A DNA stretch of 64,000 nucleotides from NCBI GenBank assembly GCA_017482355.1, contig JAFUNJ010000001.1:1-64000 (forward strand). Direction: 5' to 3'. Source of the DNA: Clostridia bacterium (GTDB taxonomy: Bacteria > Bacillota > Clostridia > Oscillospirales > CAG-272). Positions 9,347 through 18,340 of the stretch are shown here, one piece after another. Every line of letters begins with the position of its first letter. Position 1 is the stretch's first letter. Position numbers and translations under genes: made by a program. Under the pieces are notes generated by a model. It made no database searches and was not told the origin of the DNA. It saw only the letters and a list, made by a program, of their open reading frames with translations.

Positions 9347-10391
9347 ATTAAAATGGGATGTTTTCACGCTTGAAAAAGAGTTCAATTGTACAAAAGGTAT
9401 ATACTTGCCAACAGAAACGGTTGTTGATGGTAATATTCCTTTCATAACCGCCAAAGCAGGTAACAACGGATTGAGTCGTTTTATCGGAAATAAGACTTTA
9501 TTTGAGGGCAATTGTATCACAATTGAAAAAATAAAATTGAGTGCTTATTATCAGCCCGCAACATTTTATTGTTCACACGATGTCAGTGTAATCTCCAATG
9601 AAAAAATCAATGCACAAAATGCACATTTTATAACGGCCATGATTATGCGAAACGGAGAAAAGTATTCATATGGTCGTCAAGCGCAGTTAAATGTTGTTAA
9701 ACGAGAAAAAACCATGTTGCCTGTTGAAGAAAACGGTAGTATCGACTATCAATATATGACTGACTATGTGACTGTATCTCGCAAGACAATGTACGTCAAA
9801 TATCGTTCGTTCGCAGAAAAACGCATTGAAGAAATCGGTGAGCATGTGCAATTATCACCGTTCGCCTCTCTTGATTGGCATCCGTTTTATATAACAAGCG
9901 TATTCACCAAAATTGAACGCGGAAAGCGATTGAAGAAAGCAGATCACATATCAGGAAATGTCCCCTATGTATCCTCTACTGCATTAAACAACGGTGTTGA
10001 CGGTTTTATACAAGCATCAAAAGGAACACGTGTTTTCAACGATTGCATAAGTCTTGCAAATAGCGGAAGCGTAGGTTCTGCGTTTTACGAACCGTTTGAA
10101 TTTGTTGCCAGTGATCACGTAACGCATTTGAAAACGGACGGATTTAATAAATGGATATACCTATTTCTTACGGTTGCGATAGAAAAGCAAAAAAGCAATT
10201 TTAATTTTAACCGTGAAATTAATGATTCGCGTGTCAGACAAATGAAGATAATGCTTCCCGTAGATTCTGAAAATAGACCGGATTTCAAGTATATGGAACA
10301 GTATGCTAAAAATATGATGCTCAAAAAATATAAGCAATATCTTGCATTTCTTGATGCAAAAGAAAATGACGATAGCGCACCGATTTCGTAG
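9330..10391 (+). CDS. Type I/IIB specificity (S) subunit, BcgI B-like
   Basis: The GTG at 9330 is preferred because GGAAGG lies 8 nt upstream; the earlier GTG 9321 and ATG 9324 fall within or next to that site. The protein has 353 residues with two target-recognition domains (about 1-150 and 175-330). Each contains the typical S-subunit phrase of the kind IPFITAKAGNNG or VPYVSSTALNNG followed by a GNC or DCI strand and a conserved helix (TVSRKTMYVKY, YAKNMMLKKY). It sets the DNA target for the fused A subunit, with which it overlaps by 17 bp. Confidence 0.88.
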   Translation: MKKINELKWDVFTLEKEFNCTKGIYLPTETVVDGNIPFITAKAGNNGLSRFIGNKTLFEGNCITIEKIKLSAYYQPATFYCSHDVSVISNEKINAQNAHFITAMIMRNGEKYSYGRQAQLNVVKREKTMLPVEENGSIDYQYMTDYVTVSRKTMYVKYRSFAEKRIEEIGEHVQLSPFASLDWHPFYITSVFTKIERGKRLKKADHISGNVPYVSSTALNNGVDGFIQASKGTRVFNDCISLANSGSVGSAFYEPFEFVASDHVTHLKTDGFNKWIYLFLTVAIEKQKSNFNFNREINDSRVRQMKIMLPVDSENRPDFKYMEQYAKNMMLKKYKQYLAFLDAKENDDSAPIS

Positions 10392-10428
10392 GTAATTTCT
10401 AAAAGTTTTTTCTACTCTTACTACAAGT

Positions 10429-10455
10429 AAAAAGCCCCCGTTCGGGGGGCTTTTT
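10429..10455. terminator. Bidirectional terminator between RM operon and sugar locus
   Basis: AAAAAGCCCCCG pairs with CGGGGGGCTTTTT around a short loop. T runs exist on both strands, which suits the convergent genes ending at 10391 and 10471. Confidence 0.88.
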
Positions 10456-10470
10456 ATATTATCTTCCAAA

Positions 10471-11460
10471 TCAAAGAATAGCGTTTCCTGCCTTTTCCAT
10501 TTCCTCGAAGATGAACTTAACGGACGCACAAGCGTCGGGAAGGGTTGCCTTATCGGGCTTCTTGCCTGCGATGAGGCAATTTGCGAAGTACTCGAGCTCG
10601 TTGAAGTAGCCGCCGAGGTCGGAGATGTTACCGCCGCCCTGAACTGCGATCTCTCTCTTGTTGAGCTTGATGGGAGTAGCGGCTTCGTCGGTGTAGAGGG
10701 TGAAGCCCTGGTTGGTGTACTCCATAACTGCCTTTTCGAAGGTTACGCGGAACGCCATTTCAAACGGGAAGGACGCGGGAAGATCCCAAGTACCCTCGGA
10801 GGTAACTACGAATCCGTCGTAGTTAGCTATCGTCATAGTATAGGAGTTGCCCTCGCCGCCGTGCGAGATAACGGTATTGAAGTTATTAGGTCTGCCGAAT
10901 ACGTGGAGCATATAGTCGGTATCGTGAACGTGGAGGTCGAGCATAGCGCCGCGCGAGCGAGTGAGCTCGAGGTCCCAGTTTTCCCATGTCCAGGTAGGAC
11001 GGGGAGAGAGACGGCGGAATACAGCGTTGATTACCTTACCGTACTTGCCCGTGTCGATAGCGTCCTTGAGGCAAACGTACTCGTCCCAGAAACGAACGAC
11101 CTGACCGACCTGAACGCCTGCGCCCGTTTCCTCCTGTGCCTTGAGGAGCGCGTCACACTCTGCGGGAGTGAAAGCGACGGGCTTCTCGATAAATACGTTC
11201 TTTACCTTCTTCATAGCGGCGATAGCGTGCTCGGTGTGAAGGAAGGTGGGGAGGCAGATGTCGATAGCATCAACGTCTGCGTTTGCGATAAGCTCCATAC
11301 CGGTGCTGTAGATCTCAGCGCCGGAGATCTTTGCAAGCTCCTCTGCCTTGTCGCGGCGGATGTCGGCAACTGCGGTTACCTGAACACCGTCGATAATGTT
11401 GTACGAATTTGCGTGCATGGATCCCATGAATCCACAACCGATAAGACCAATTTTAATCAT
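10471..11460 (-). CDS. Gfo/Idh/MocA-family NAD(P)-dependent oxidoreductase
   Basis: 329 residues. The N-terminal Rossmann fold has GLIGCGFMGSMHA, and the conserved EKPVAF motif holds the catalytic-region lysine. The C-terminal domain has DLHVHDTDYM, matching the Gfo/Idh/MocA active-site His/Asp pattern. Family members oxidise or reduce inositols and sugars. The start lies 2 bp after the stop of the isomerase, with GGGAGGA inside the upstream gene, so the two are translated together and probably act in sequence on one sugar. The substrate is unknown. Confidence 0.88.
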   Translation of the reverse strand: MIKIGLIGCGFMGSMHANSYNIIDGVQVTAVADIRRDKAEELAKISGAEIYSTGMELIANADVDAIDICLPTFLHTEHAIAAMKKVKNVFIEKPVAFTPAECDALLKAQEETGAGVQVGQVVRFWDEYVCLKDAIDTGKYGKVINAVFRRLSPRPTWTWENWDLELTRSRGAMLDLHVHDTDYMLHVFGRPNNFNTVISHGGEGNSYTMTIANYDGFVVTSEGTWDLPASFPFEMAFRVTFEKAVMEYTNQGFTLYTDEAATPIKLNKREIAVQGGGNISDLGGYFNELEYFANCLIAGKKPDKATLPDACASVKFIFEEMEKAGNAIL

Positions 11461-11462
11461 TT

Positions 11463-12302
11463 TTATTTCCTCCCTAAAATTTTATCAATGGAATTTGAAG
11501 TATTATAGATTATCTGCTCGGAATGCTGCGCGTAAGCGGGGATCATTTCTCCCGTTACCCAGCCCTCGTAGCCGACGCTCTCAAGCGCCTTTACGACTGC
11601 GTCCCAGTTCACGTCGCCTGCGAGCAGGTCAACGAAGCCGTCGAGTGTGCCGACGTTTGTGCGGAACTCCTTGAAGTGTACCTTCTTGATTCTGCTTCCG
11701 AGTATCTTGATCCACTGCTCGGGATAACCCGTCAGCATTACGTTTCCTACGTCGAAGTAGGACTGTACCCAGGGGCTTTCGAAGCTGTCGATAAAGTCGC
11801 GCATCTCAAGCGGCGAGAGGAGGAACTTGTTCCATACGTTCTCAACGCCGATGACAACTCCGTACTTTTCAGCATCGGGGATAAGCGCCTTGATGCTTTC
11901 CTTTGCGAGCTCGTAAGCAACGTCGTAATCAACTACGCCGAAGTTAGGCGCGAAGGATGCCGAAACGCATCCGGGAACGATGAGGATCGTGTCCGCGCCA
12001 AGGATAGATGCTACCTCGAGCTGACGGCGTACGAACTTCTTTGCTCTCTCTCTTTCCTCGGGATCGGGGGAGGTAAGCGAGTTGCCCCAAACGAGGTCGT
12101 TGCAGACGGAATAGATCTCAAGCCCGAGGTCATTTGCCGCCTTTTTGATCTTGAGGAGCTCTTCCTTGGTTACGTCAAGACCGAGCTCGCCCGTGTCGGA
12201 AATTGCGACCTCGATGCCCTCGAAGCCGGCATCGGCGGCAAGCTTGAACTTGTCGAGGAGCGTTCCGCTTGTGAAGCTCCAGATGTTAATGCCCTTTTTC
12301 AT
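11463..12302 (-). CDS. Sugar phosphate isomerase/epimerase (xylose-isomerase-like TIM barrel)
   Basis: 279 residues of the AP-endonuclease-2/IolE/hydroxypyruvate-isomerase superfamily. Metal-site features visible are GVENVWNKF, SYFDVGNV and KVHFKEF (Glu, Asp/His and Lys/Glu positions), then GEMIPAY near the end. AAGGAG precedes the ATG. With the Gfo/Idh enzyme it would interconvert ketose, aldose or keto-inositol species. It is transcribed divergently from an AraC regulator, which likely controls it. Confidence 0.87.
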   Translation of the reverse strand: MKKGINIWSFTSGTLLDKFKLAADAGFEGIEVAISDTGELGLDVTKEELLKIKKAANDLGLEIYSVCNDLVWGNSLTSPDPEERERAKKFVRRQLEVASILGADTILIVPGCVSASFAPNFGVVDYDVAYELAKESIKALIPDAEKYGVVIGVENVWNKFLLSPLEMRDFIDSFESPWVQSYFDVGNVMLTGYPEQWIKILGSRIKKVHFKEFRTNVGTLDGFVDLLAGDVNWDAVVKALESVGYEGWVTGEMIPAYAQHSEQIIYNTSNSIDKILGRK

Positions 12303-12380
12303 CTTCTTCTCCTTGTTTTAATAATTTTTTTGTGTCAACTGCTCAAAAAACGCATCTTATTTTCGTGCGGTTTTGACAAA

Positions 12381-12409
12381 TTGACAACTCTACGCTTTTA
12401 TGATACACT
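12381..12409 (+). promoter_or_regulatory. Promoter of the AraC regulator
   Basis: TTGACA (12381-12386), 17 bp, TACACT (12404-12409) in the divergent spacer. A second TTGACA sits 9 bp upstream. No convincing minus-strand promoter was found, which fits activator dependence of the sugar genes. Confidence 0.7.
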
Positions 12410-12481
12410 ATATTCGTGCAAATGTCTTTGAAGAATTATCCCTTATGTTTGCACAATCGTACCCGAAAGGAATGACTTAAT

Positions 12482-13378
12482 ATGTCGGATAATTTTATAA
12501 GGCGGTCGAACAAAAGGGAAATATACGTGAGCCGTATCGTAACGGTGCTGTATCTTGAAAATTCGTCGGACTTCGTTTTCGGCGGCGAGAGCCACGATTT
12601 CTGGGAATTTAACTACATTGACAAGGGTCAGATGATCGTCACCGTCGGCGGAAAAGAGTATCTGCTCAAAAGCGGCGAGCTTGTTTTCTTCAAGCCGAAC
12701 GAGTTTCATTCGCTTGAAGCGCGCGGGCTTTCGGCGCCGAATCATACCGTCGTCAGCTTTGTCTCTAACTCCGACGCGATGAAGTATTTTAAGGGCAAGA
12801 TAATCGCGCTTAATTCGCAGGAAAGGAAGCTGCTTTCGATACTTCTTCGTGAGGGGCTTTCGGCGTATAAGCCGATAAACGAACATCCTCCGATAATGGG
12901 AATGGAGGAAAAGGAAAATGCGCCCATCGGCGCGGTACAGATGACCTTCAATCTGCTCGAGGAATTTCTAATAACTCTTTTGCGCCGAAGCGAAAGCGGA
13001 ATTTCTATAGGCACTCGACTTATCTCTCCGATGTACGACGAGCGTGTCCCCGACAGAATTAAGGAGGTCGCGCGCTATATGGAGCAGAATATAAGCGAAA
13101 ACCTCACCGTCTTGCAGATAGCAAAGCGCTTTTCGCTCTCGGAAAGTGCACTTAAGAAGATGTTTTCGAACGACGCGGGCTGTGGCGTTACCGACTTTTT
13201 CAACAATATGAAAATTGAAAAAGCGAAGGAATATATAAGGGAAAACGAAAAGAACTTTACGCAGATATCGGAGGAGCTCGGGTTCAGCTCGATACACTAT
13301 TTCTCGCGTCTATTTAAAAAGAAAACGGGCATGACGCCGACGGAATACCGTTCGTCTGTCATTTACCCGAGCGAATAA
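12482..13378 (+). CDS. AraC-family transcriptional regulator
   Basis: 298 residues. The N-terminal cupin-like sensor includes HDFWEFNYIDKG and SGELVFFKPNEFH. The C-terminal AraC HTH pair includes LTVLQIAKRFSLS and FTQISEELGFSSIHYFSRLF, ending MTPTEYRSS. AAAGGAATG lies upstream of the ATG. Divergent from the isomerase/oxidoreductase operon and convergent with the glycoside gene, it is the likely local regulator of both. Confidence 0.9.
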   Translation: MSDNFIRRSNKREIYVSRIVTVLYLENSSDFVFGGESHDFWEFNYIDKGQMIVTVGGKEYLLKSGELVFFKPNEFHSLEARGLSAPNHTVVSFVSNSDAMKYFKGKIIALNSQERKLLSILLREGLSAYKPINEHPPIMGMEEKENAPIGAVQMTFNLLEEFLITLLRRSESGISIGTRLISPMYDERVPDRIKEVARYMEQNISENLTVLQIAKRFSLSESALKKMFSNDAGCGVTDFFNNMKIEKAKEYIRENEKNFTQISEELGFSSIHYFSRLFKKKTGMTPTEYRSSVIYPSE

Positions 13379-13379
13379 T

Positions 13380-13407
13380 AAAAAGATCCCCTCCCGGGGA
13401 TCTTTTT
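13380..13407. terminator. Bidirectional terminator
   Basis: AAAAAGATCCCC pairs with GGGGATCTTTTT between the convergent AraC gene and the glycoside gene. The final bases enter neither coding sequence. Confidence 0.88.
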
Positions 13408-13408
13408 A

Positions 13409-15415
13409 TTATTCAATGATCAGCGTTACGCAGGACATCATGGGAAGCTTCGCGTTAACGGTGAGCTTTCCGTCTTCAAGGGTGAACGGGACTTCCTTTG
13501 TTATTCCGTCGTGACCGATCTCGGACATCTTATTCACGTTCAGCCCCTTTGTATCGAGGACAATGCTGTTGAAATCGTCGAGCAACGCGTTCGTTACCAT
13601 AATGTGCGTCTGATCTTCTTCGGCGTAGAGATAGGGATAAATACCCGTATACTCGCTTATCGCGACCTTGCCCGAGTGCTTAAGAACGAAGTCCTTTATC
13701 AGTAGACGGCGAAGCTCGCAGAACTGGTTGTCATGCTTGTTGTCGACCATGTAGGGAAGAACGAGGAAATTATTTCCCTCGGCAAATCCGTTTGCGGTTA
13801 TCTCGCCGCTTGCGGAATATACCTTGGTAAGCACCTTAACGCCCGAATTTTCGCCATACGAGGCATCAAAGTAGCGTCCCATTTCGCCTCTGATCGTAGA
13901 ACGGTAGCCATTGATTCCGAGGATCTTGCGGTTTTCTGCGAGCATTTCGTATGCGTAGGTCGGAGTTTCGAGAGGGATCTCATGAACACTCTCCGCGCCG
14001 ATGAGGTAACTAAGACCGCGCTCGCAAAGGATTGACGCGACCGAGCCGTCGAGAATGACAGAGTTGTTTTCGAAAATATCTATGATCTCCTTGTCCGTGA
14101 AGCAGTGAACGCTATCCGAGAGGAGCGCTATGGTCTCGTTACGGTAACGGCGCTCGCTCGAATACTTAAAGGACAATCCGAGGGAAGCGATGTATGCGCC
14201 AGCTTGGAAAAGAGATGTCGTAAGATCACCGAAGCCGTTTTTTATGTCGAGCTTGTAGCAAACGTCCTCAAACACGGGAACGGTCACGCCCGAAAGGGAT
14301 GAGAAGCGAATGTTTCGATCCCTGACTGCGTTAAGATACGGGTCAAGACGCTTGACCTCTTTACCGTAGCCAAGCTCCTCAACTGCTCCGTTTCCGCAGA
14401 AGCCGTTTATACTGTACGTCATTCCGTCAAGAACGAGCGGAAGCGAGCCCTCCATGTGGAAACGGAGGTATCTTGGGCTCTTGCGCATCATATTCGGCGT
14501 TCCGTTTTCGACCTCGGGCCATACCTTCGTGTCGTCTCCCGAGAAGTGTCTAATTGCCATGCTGACACGGTTAAAGTTATGTATGTAGGTTTTGCCCATG
14601 GTTTCAAGATATGAGGGCAGATGTATACGGTTCAGCTTGTCTCCGCCCTGCGCAAGTGCGCCGAGCAGACCGTTCCAGTCTCTTGCCTCTATGCAGTGGT
14701 TTTCGGGAGAGGACGACATAAGAGCCACCTCGGTTTTTGGCGACGCTGCCTTGATTGCTTTCGTTATGCGCTCCGCAAGGTCGACAATACTCCTTCTTTC
14801 GGTGTCGAGCCATACCTTTCTCTCGCGCGTCGGCTTGCCGGGCGCGAACGCACGCTGAACGAACTCTTCACGGGTGTAGGACGTGCCGAGAATGCTGTTG
14901 AAGAGCGCAATATGCTTTTCGCAGAAGCAGCCGCCGAAGGTGAGCGGCGCGTGGTTGTGATAGCGGAAATCGTCCTCTATCCAGAAATAATCCGGCTCAA
15001 GCTCACGCACGAGGAAGCTTGCGTATTCACAGAAATAATCCTGCCATTCGGTGTCGATTGGACATGCAACAAGCTCGTCGCGCAGACCGTTATAGTCGAC
15101 CATCGTAGTGAAATTCTGCCCCGGCTTGAGCTTTCTTCCTCTTGCGAGGTGTCCCATTTCGATCCAGTTGTTCACGCTAACGCAAATGCCTGCGTCAAGA
15201 AGTGCCTCTCTTACGCCCTTAAGCTTTTCGACCCAAGGGGTTGCCTCCTCTATCGTGATGTGACCGAAGTTAAATTCCTCGGCGTTTATCATCAGCATTA
15301 CGTCGTTGAATCCGTACTTCTTGCAAAAGTCGATAAGGACCTCGGTTCTCTCCTCTATGAGAGAGTCGGGAAAAAGCTGGATTCTCAGCGAATGAACGAA
15401 TTTATCCTTTTTCAT
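13409..15415 (-). CDS. Putative glycoside hydrolase-like TIM-barrel protein
   Basis: 668 residues without a signal peptide, so probably cytoplasmic. The N-terminal half looks like a (beta/alpha)8 barrel with acidic residues at strand ends (WIEDDFRYHNH near residue 145, WPEVENGTP near 295), recalling GH42/GH-A beta-galactosidase-like proteins. The rest resembles the trimer-type and C-terminal beta domains (HSGKVAISEYTGIYPY). I do not recognise an exact family; the acid/base and nucleophile assignment is inference. It is next to an AraC regulator, and has its own minus-strand promoter at 15454-15482. Confidence 0.65.
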   Translation of the reverse strand: MKKDKFVHSLRIQLFPDSLIEERTEVLIDFCKKYGFNDVMLMINAEEFNFGHITIEEATPWVEKLKGVREALLDAGICVSVNNWIEMGHLARGRKLKPGQNFTTMVDYNGLRDELVACPIDTEWQDYFCEYASFLVRELEPDYFWIEDDFRYHNHAPLTFGGCFCEKHIALFNSILGTSYTREEFVQRAFAPGKPTRERKVWLDTERRSIVDLAERITKAIKAASPKTEVALMSSSPENHCIEARDWNGLLGALAQGGDKLNRIHLPSYLETMGKTYIHNFNRVSMAIRHFSGDDTKVWPEVENGTPNMMRKSPRYLRFHMEGSLPLVLDGMTYSINGFCGNGAVEELGYGKEVKRLDPYLNAVRDRNIRFSSLSGVTVPVFEDVCYKLDIKNGFGDLTTSLFQAGAYIASLGLSFKYSSERRYRNETIALLSDSVHCFTDKEIIDIFENNSVILDGSVASILCERGLSYLIGAESVHEIPLETPTYAYEMLAENRKILGINGYRSTIRGEMGRYFDASYGENSGVKVLTKVYSASGEITANGFAEGNNFLVLPYMVDNKHDNQFCELRRLLIKDFVLKHSGKVAISEYTGIYPYLYAEEDQTHIMVTNALLDDFNSIVLDTKGLNVNKMSEIGHDGITKEVPFTLEDGKLTVNAKLPMMSCVTLIIE

Positions 15416-15453
15416 ACTGTTTCTTCTTTCGTTAAACTGTTTTTTATGTCGCT

Positions 15454-15482
15454 ATTATAACATAGACGCGCGGACAAATCAA
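15454..15482 (-). promoter_or_regulatory. Promoter of the TIM-barrel glycoside gene
   Basis: Minus-strand TTGATT (15477-15482), 17-bp spacer, TATAAT (15454-15459). Confidence 0.8.
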
Positions 15483-15513
15483 TAGACTGTGTAAGCGGTT
15501 TTGAAAACGGGTA

Positions 15514-15542
15514 TTGAAAAAAACTAAAAAAAGCGTTATAAT
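15514..15542 (+). promoter_or_regulatory. Promoter of the flavin-reductase-like gene
   Basis: TTGAAA (15514-15519), 17 bp, TATAAT (15537-15542). Because it overlaps the ATG codons at 15514 and 15541, those cannot be the translation start, which supports the ATG at 15577. Confidence 0.82.
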
Positions 15543-15576
15543 GAAAGCACAGTTTAAAGAAAACGAGGATAATATT

Positions 15577-16134
15577 ATGCGTAAGAATTTTGGCGCGAAA
15601 ACCTGGCTCTACCCGATGCCCGTACTCATTATCGGTACCTACGATAAAAGCGGAATCCCGAACGCGATGAACGCGGCGTGGGGCGGAATATACGATACGA
15701 ATCAGGTCATGGTCTGCCTTGCCGACGACCATAAGACAACGGATAATATCAAGAAAAACGGTGCGTTCACGGTAAGCTTCGCAACGGCGAACACCGTCGT
15801 CCCCTGTGACTACGTCGGTATCGTCTCGGCAAACGACATTCCCGACAAGCTGAATAAGGCAGGGTTCACGACGTTTAAGAGCGAATTCGTCAACGCGCCG
15901 ATCATTAACGAGCTGCCGATGACGGTAGAATGTAAGCTTCTGAAGTTCAACGAGGACGGTATCTGTATAGGAGAGATAGTCAACGTCTCCGCTGACGAAA
16001 GCATCCTTGACGCAAACGGCAAGGTCGACGCGAAAAAGCTCGACCCTATCATTTACGATAGCGTTACCCACGCATATTGGAGCTTCGGCACGAAGGTCGG
16101 TCAGGCGTTTTTCGACGGAAAGAAGATGAAGTAA
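15577..16134 (+). CDS. Flavin reductase-like (flavoredoxin-type) FMN-binding protein
   Basis: 185 residues; start chosen at 15577, with GAGGA 7 nt upstream and the promoter excluding earlier starts. The split-barrel flavin-reductase-like fold is suggested by VLIIGTYDKSGIPNAMN, the KTTDNIKKNGAFTVSF strand-helix and VECKLLKF. Such proteins bind FMN and reduce flavin, or act as electron carriers in anaerobes. It stands alone, ended by its own terminator. Confidence 0.87.
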   Translation: MRKNFGAKTWLYPMPVLIIGTYDKSGIPNAMNAAWGGIYDTNQVMVCLADDHKTTDNIKKNGAFTVSFATANTVVPCDYVGIVSANDIPDKLNKAGFTTFKSEFVNAPIINELPMTVECKLLKFNEDGICIGEIVNVSADESILDANGKVDAKKLDPIIYDSVTHAYWSFGTKVGQAFFDGKKMK

Positions 16135-16136
16135 GT

Positions 16137-16165
16137 AAAAAAGACCTCGGAACGAGGTCTTTTTT
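16137..16165. terminator. Bidirectional terminator
   Basis: AAAAAAGACCTCG, GAA loop, CGAGGTCTTTTTT. It lies between the convergent flavoprotein and ATPase genes. Confidence 0.9.
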
Positions 16166-16174
16166 ACTTTTTTA

Positions 16175-18040
16175 TTACTTGAATTTTCTGTCGTAGAGTA
16201 GCGCCGCGATGAGAATGACGAATACCGAGCCGGCGTTGTGAACGAGTGCGCCCGTTGCGGGATCCAAAAGCTTGAAGAAGGAAAGGATTATCGCCGCGAA
16301 GTTTATGATAAGCGAGAGAGAAATGCTGAACCTTATCGTTTTGACGGTTGCGTTGGAGAGGCGCTTGAGGTAGGAAAGCTTGCCTATATCGTCGCTCATG
16401 ACCGCGATATCCGATGCCTCAAGTGCAACGTCGCTTCCCATCGTTCCCATAGCGATTCCGACGTCAGCGCTCTTGAGCGCAGGCGCGTCGTTTACACCGT
16501 CACCAACCATTGCGACGGTCCTTTTTTGGTCGCGGAGCGAAAGGACGCAGTCGACCTTGTTCTCGGGCAGAAGTTCGCTTTTTATGTTAGTGATGCCTAT
16601 CTGAGAGCCGAAAAATTCGGCGGCGTATCTGTTGTCGCCGGTCAGAAGCACGGCTTCGGTTCCGAGATTTTTAAGGGAATCAACGGTTTCGGCCGCGTTC
16701 GGCTTGACTGTGTCCGAAAGCCCGATAACGCCGAGAACCATCTCGCCGTCCGAAACGGTAACGGATGCCTTGCCGCTTGCGCGGAGCTCGGTAAGCGCTT
16801 TGATGACCTCGTCGGATACCGTAACACCCTTTTCGGTCAGGTATCTTTCGTTTCCGCAGTAGACGATCTTGCCGTTTACGGTAGCGGAAACGCCCTTGCC
16901 TGCTTCCATAACGAAGCCGTTGCAGGTCGGAATTTCACATTTTTCCTTGCCGTATTCGTAAATAGCACGTCCGAGCGGATGCTCACTGCGGCTCTCGGCG
17001 GAGGCGGCAAGTAAGATCAACTCACCTTCGCTTATTCCGAAAGGAATAACGTCGGAAACCGTGAGCGCACCGTTGGTGAGCGTTCCCGTTTTATCAAAGC
17101 AGACGGTATCGACCTTGCCCATTTTTTCAAGCGCCTCGCCTGACTTGATGATAACGCCGTGCTTGGTCGCCTGACCGATAGCCGCCATAATGGCGGTCGG
17201 AGTTGCAAGCACGAGCGCACAGGGGCAGAATACGACGAGAACTGTGACCGCAACGACTATATCCTGACGGATGATTCCGAATGCGACAGCGATAAGAAGC
17301 GCGACGGGGACGAGAATGCTTGCCCACTTGTCGGCAATACGGTGCATGGGTGCCTTGTTTTCCTCGGCTTCCTTGACCATTCGGATCAGCTTTCCGAGTG
17401 AGGAATCCTTTCCGACCTTCGTGGCTCTTACGTCGACGGAGCCGTAAAGGTTGATCGTTCCGCTAAATACCTCATCGCCCTCGGCTTTGTCGATAGGTAA
17501 GCTTTCACCGGTCATTACCGCCTGGTCAATGCTCGTCTGACCGCTTACGATAACTCCGTCGACCGGTATGCTTTCGCCGGGAAGAACGCGAAGAATATCG
17601 CCGACCTTGATCTCGGTCGCGTCGATAACTCTCTCGTTTCCGTTTTCAATAAGGCGTCCCGTCACGGGCGCAAGAGAAATAAGCTTCGTCAGACCTCTTT
17701 TTGCCCTGTCGGTCGTCAGATCCTCAAGAAGCTCACCGATTGCCATAATGAACGCGACCTCGCCTGCGGCGAAAACGTCGCCTATAGCGATAGCGGCTAC
17801 CATCGCGCTCGTTATGAGAAGCGCGGAGGAAATTTTCGATATTCCTTTGTTTTTTATCAGCTTTCTTATCGCATTTTCAAGCAGCGGTATTCCCGATAAA
17901 ATGACGGCGAGCCACGCCGGGTCGTACCAAATTTTAATTTCAACTCCGCATATCGGCAAAAGCAAGCTCGCAAGGATAGATAGACCGCTTATGAGAAGCG
18001 CGATCTTGCTTTCAAACGCGTCAAGAATTTTCTCAAGCAT
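16175..18040 (-). CDS. Heavy-metal-translocating P1B-type ATPase
   Basis: 621 residues from the ATG at 18040, which follows AAAGGAG; an upstream in-frame ATG at 18094 is unsupported. Key motifs are TGES (177-180), the transmembrane metal site CPC (272-274), the phosphorylated DKTGT (Asp316) and GDGVNDAPAL. There is no N-terminal heavy-metal-associated domain, so metal enters directly at the membrane. CPC is found in Cu, Zn, Cd and Pb pumps. The last helix (HNAGSVFVIL) does not decide the metal. The promoter carries GAACA-N3-TGTTC operators also present at the tetR gene at 28.4 kb. Confidence 0.93.
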   Translation of the reverse strand: MLEKILDAFESKIALLISGLSILASLLLPICGVEIKIWYDPAWLAVILSGIPLLENAIRKLIKNKGISKISSALLITSAMVAAIAIGDVFAAGEVAFIMAIGELLEDLTTDRAKRGLTKLISLAPVTGRLIENGNERVIDATEIKVGDILRVLPGESIPVDGVIVSGQTSIDQAVMTGESLPIDKAEGDEVFSGTINLYGSVDVRATKVGKDSSLGKLIRMVKEAEENKAPMHRIADKWASILVPVALLIAVAFGIIRQDIVVAVTVLVVFCPCALVLATPTAIMAAIGQATKHGVIIKSGEALEKMGKVDTVCFDKTGTLTNGALTVSDVIPFGISEGELILLAASAESRSEHPLGRAIYEYGKEKCEIPTCNGFVMEAGKGVSATVNGKIVYCGNERYLTEKGVTVSDEVIKALTELRASGKASVTVSDGEMVLGVIGLSDTVKPNAAETVDSLKNLGTEAVLLTGDNRYAAEFFGSQIGITNIKSELLPENKVDCVLSLRDQKRTVAMVGDGVNDAPALKSADVGIAMGTMGSDVALEASDIAVMSDDIGKLSYLKRLSNATVKTIRFSISLSLIINFAAIILSFFKLLDPATGALVHNAGSVFVILIAALLYDRKFK

Positions 18041-18086
18041 TGATAGTTCTCCTTTACAAATGAGAATGGTTGATGTATAATTAGCT

Positions 18087-18099
18087 GAACACATTGTTC
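18087..18099. promoter_or_regulatory. TetR-type operator 1 at the ATPase promoter
   Basis: GAACA-CAT-TGTTC, a 13-bp palindrome. On the minus strand it begins at about the transcription start predicted from the promoter at 18106-18134. It matches the operator at 28401-28413 closely, including the flanking TACC. Confidence 0.7.
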
Positions 18100-18105
18100 G
18101 GTATA

Positions 18106-18134
18106 ATTTTATCGCCTACCGATAAAAAAATCAA
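18106..18134 (-). promoter_or_regulatory. Promoter of the metal ATPase
   Basis: Minus-strand TTGATT (18129-18134), 17-bp spacer, TAAAAT (18106-18111). A TetR-type operator follows immediately downstream. Confidence 0.72.
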
Positions 18135-18163
18135 CGGTCAAATGATTCAAGGTGTATTTTACA

Positions 18164-18176
18164 GAACAAAATGTTC
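18164..18176. promoter_or_regulatory. TetR-type operator 2
   Basis: GAACA-AAA-TGTTC, centred 77 bp from operator 1 and upstream of the -35 box. A second site at this distance could allow looping. Confidence 0.55.
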
Positions 18177-18283
18177 AATTTGTACCGAAATTGGATCGAA
18201 TACCTTTTGATCGTCCTTGAAAAATGCGGCAACAGATCAAGAAAATTGTCGGCGGAAATTTGGCTTTGCTTTAATAATAGTTG

Positions 18284-18312
18284 TTGACAACAACGAAAGG
18301 TTGTGATACAAT
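18284..18312 (+). promoter_or_regulatory. Strong promoter upstream of the cohesin gene
   Basis: TTGACA (18284-18289), 17 bp, TACAAT (18307-18312). The predicted transcript begins about 165 nt before the cohesin ATG and first crosses a dead signal-peptide reading frame at 18341. A second TATAAT at 18431 lacks a clear -35. Confidence 0.8.
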
Positions 18313-18340
18313 GGCTTTATCTTGGTAAAGGAGTTTTGGA

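Noticed and set aside
14621-15460. 279-codon plus-strand frame
   Set aside because: Shadow of the TIM-barrel glycoside gene; no start context.
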